From Microcaldota archaeon (GTDB taxonomy: Archaea > Micrarchaeota > Micrarchaeia > Anstonellales > Anstonellaceae): a stretch of 12,905 nt of DNA. The DNA is taken from assembly GCA_026396355.1 (NCBI GenBank), contig JAPLWY010000110.1, positions 1 to 12,905 of the forward strand, given 5' to 3'. Below the pieces are notes generated by a model. The model did no database searches. It saw only the letters and a list, made by a program, of their open reading frames with translations, and was not told the DNA's origin. The position numbers were made by a program, and so were the translations under genes. Positions 11,760-12,905 of this stretch are shown piece after piece. Within the stretch, counting starts at the first letter, position 1, and every line of letters starts with the position of its first letter.

Positions 11760-12647
11760 CTATTCCTTTGCCATGCAGCAGGCAAGAAGCGGGAAAGTGA
11801 GCGTGGCATCCCCTTCCACAAATGCCGAGTTTTCCTCGCTTTTCAATTTGTTCCAGGAAACCGCCTCGCGCGGGCGCGCCCCGGACAGCGAGCCATCCCC
11901 CTCGCTTCCTGTGGATAAGTAAACAACATAATCCAGGCCATTCCGCAGGATTGCCGCGCCAATGAGATGATGCTTTGCAATCCCGCCGCCAAGCACTATG
12001 CCTCCTGTTTTCTCGGCCATGAGCATGATATCGTAGAATCTCTTCACTTCCTCTGCAGCGTCAATCACGAATGGCGCGCGGAAATTCTTCTTGTTGAAAT
12101 AATAGAAATGGTCTCCCATTGCCCCGTCAAGCGGGCCAGGCAGGAAAACCGGTATGTTGTTTTTTGAGCACCAGTAAAGGAACGAGTGCTTGTCGCTCAG
12201 CCTCGCCCCGATTTCCTTCAAGTACTCGCTTGCGCACATCTTTCCCTTGTGCTTGTCATACATCTCCTGCATGAATGCAAGGTGGAGTTTCTCCAAATCA
12301 GCGTATTGCTCATCCTTTACCAGAATGTTCCCGATTCTGTTCATCCCGTTCTTCTTCACTTCCTCGTCATCTGCATTGAAGCTTCCAAGAAGGAAAGGCG
12401 CAGTTGCCTTCATGATGTCCTCTTCCGCTGAGCCGGTTGAGGTCACAATGCAATCCACCAGCTTTTTTTCGCAAAGGTAGGCGATTATCTCGCGCATTCC
12501 GGACGAAATCATGTTTGAGGTGAATGAGAGGAACACTGTGGCGCGGTCCTTTTGCATCCTTTTCACCACTTCGACTGCGCGCCCAAGATGGCCGGCTGAC
12601 CTCATGCTGCTTGAGCCTATCTTGCGCTTGAAGGAAGGGTTTTCCAT
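11760..12647 (-). CDS. dhs: Deoxyhypusine synthase
   Basis: DHS uses NAD and spermidine to modify one lysine of aIF5A, the first step toward hypusine or deoxyhypusine in Archaea. The 295-residue protein carries the NAD-binding segment SFTSNMISSGMREIIAYL (41-58), VDCIVTSTGSAEEDIMK (64-80), the GMNRIGNILV strand (101-110), GPLDGAMGDHFYYF (171-184), LGGGIAKHHLIGAAILRNGLDYVVYLSTGSEGDGSLSGARPREAVSWNK (219-267) and DATLTFPLL (280-288). The catalytic Lys is Lys267. It has SWNK for the usual SWGK, and STGSAEED for TxAGGxEED. The ATG at 12647 starts about 27 nt after a TATA-like box, so the operon's message is likely leaderless; a TTG at 12668 is less likely. It leads dhs-priL-priS. Confidence 0.94.
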   Translation of the reverse strand: MENPSFKRKIGSSSMRSAGHLGRAVEVVKRMQKDRATVFLSFTSNMISSGMREIIAYLCEKKLVDCIVTSTGSAEEDIMKATAPFLLGSFNADDEEVKKNGMNRIGNILVKDEQYADLEKLHLAFMQEMYDKHKGKMCASEYLKEIGARLSDKHSFLYWCSKNNIPVFLPGPLDGAMGDHFYYFNKKNFRAPFVIDAAEEVKRFYDIMLMAEKTGGIVLGGGIAKHHLIGAAILRNGLDYVVYLSTGSEGDGSLSGARPREAVSWNKLKSEENSAFVEGDATLTFPLLACCMAKE

Positions 12648-12669
12648 AAAGCAGATTATCTTGCACAAC

Positions 12670-12680
12670 TAATAAAAAAT
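12670..12680 (-). promoter_or_regulatory. TATA-like box of the dhs-priL-priS operon
   Basis: ATTTTTTATTA on the minus strand is centred about 27 nt before the ATG at 12647, the distance expected for a leaderless transcript. Confidence 0.5.
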
Positions 12681-12707
12681 GGCAATGGCAGGCGTGCGCC
12701 CCCTATT

Positions 12708-12905
12708 CTATCCAGTTTTGCTTCTTTTGAGGCTTGTAGCTGCAAAAGCAAGCTCGTTTGCCAAGTCCTCGGATGAGAAATTATAGCCAAAGCACCTGTA
12801 AAGCATCTCGCCTGCTCGCTTGTTTATCGCCGAGGCGGAGAATGCGGCATTTGAAGGGGATAGGCAAGTGGAATAAAGCGCAGTGCACAGGCCGGCAAGA
12901 ACATC
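12708..12905 (-). CDS. 3' end of an unknown gene (partial, 65 codons)
   Basis: A minus-strand frame enters from the right edge and stays open for 65 codons to a TAG at 12708-12710. It reads DVLAGLCTALYSTCLSPSNAAFSASAINKRAGEMLYRCFG and ends in FAATSLKRSKTG. Composition and Ala/Ser-rich helices look like real protein, and its direction matches dhs, which starts 60 bases further on behind its own TATA box. I recognise no family. Confidence 0.6.
   Translation of the reverse strand, partial: DVLAGLCTALYSTCLSPSNAAFSASAINKRAGEMLYRCFGYNFSSEDLANELAFAATSLKRSKTG

Noticed and set aside
1..12905. CRISPR array, tRNA, insertion sequence or phage genes
   Set aside because: I looked for regular repeats, cloverleaf-like segments and transposase or integrase motifs and saw none; the only repeats are the short two-copy ones listed.

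Overview
The window is archaeal chromosomal DNA. It carries archaeal/eukaryotic-type replication genes (primase small and large subunits, GINS51), translation genes (eL42/L44e, eS27, aIF2-alpha, the H/ACA protein Nop10, deoxyhypusine synthase), a PAC2-family proteasome assembly protein and an isopentenyl phosphate kinase. Genes are compact, and TATA-like boxes lie about 25-27 nt from several start codons, as in leaderless archaeal transcripts. The lineage cannot be fixed from this piece. Divergent, short versions of universal genes would suit a small-genome (DPANN-like) archaeon, but that is inference.

Left part (1-3337): a UbiX-type flavin prenyltransferase (minus) is divergent from an unknown gene and an isopentenyl phosphate kinase (plus). 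The pair fits the archaeal variant of the mevalonate pathway, in which a UbiD-like decarboxylase needs UbiX-made prenyl-FMN and IPK completes IPP. A perfect 19-nt palindrome overlaps the ipk TATA box. Convergent to ipk is a 464-residue protein that looks like the front half of PEP synthase/pyruvate phosphate dikinase (ATP-grasp plus phosphohistidine domain) without the PEP/pyruvate barrel.

Middle (3428-7062): a RelE-like toxin with an RHH antitoxin, a hairpin/T-tract terminator, then the pair nop10-PAC2. Next come a repeat-bearing unknown gene with a helical (TPR-like) look and a plus-strand threonine-synthase-like PLP enzyme.

Right part (7046-12905), nearly all minus strand: gins51-rpl44e-rps27e-aif2a, a plus-strand gene that may be a C39-like cysteine peptidase, the tight operon dhs-priL-priS, and the 3' end of an unknown gene. 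Read together, the minus-strand genes dhs, priL, priS, gins51, rpl44e, rps27e, aif2a, nop10 and PAC2 form one replication/translation/proteostasis array like that known in other archaea. Here it is broken in two places by non-family genes. The rps27e gene (54 aa) and nop10 (48 aa) are short and easily missed.

No tRNA, rRNA, CRISPR array or insertion sequence was seen. No stretch over 300 bases lacks a gene.
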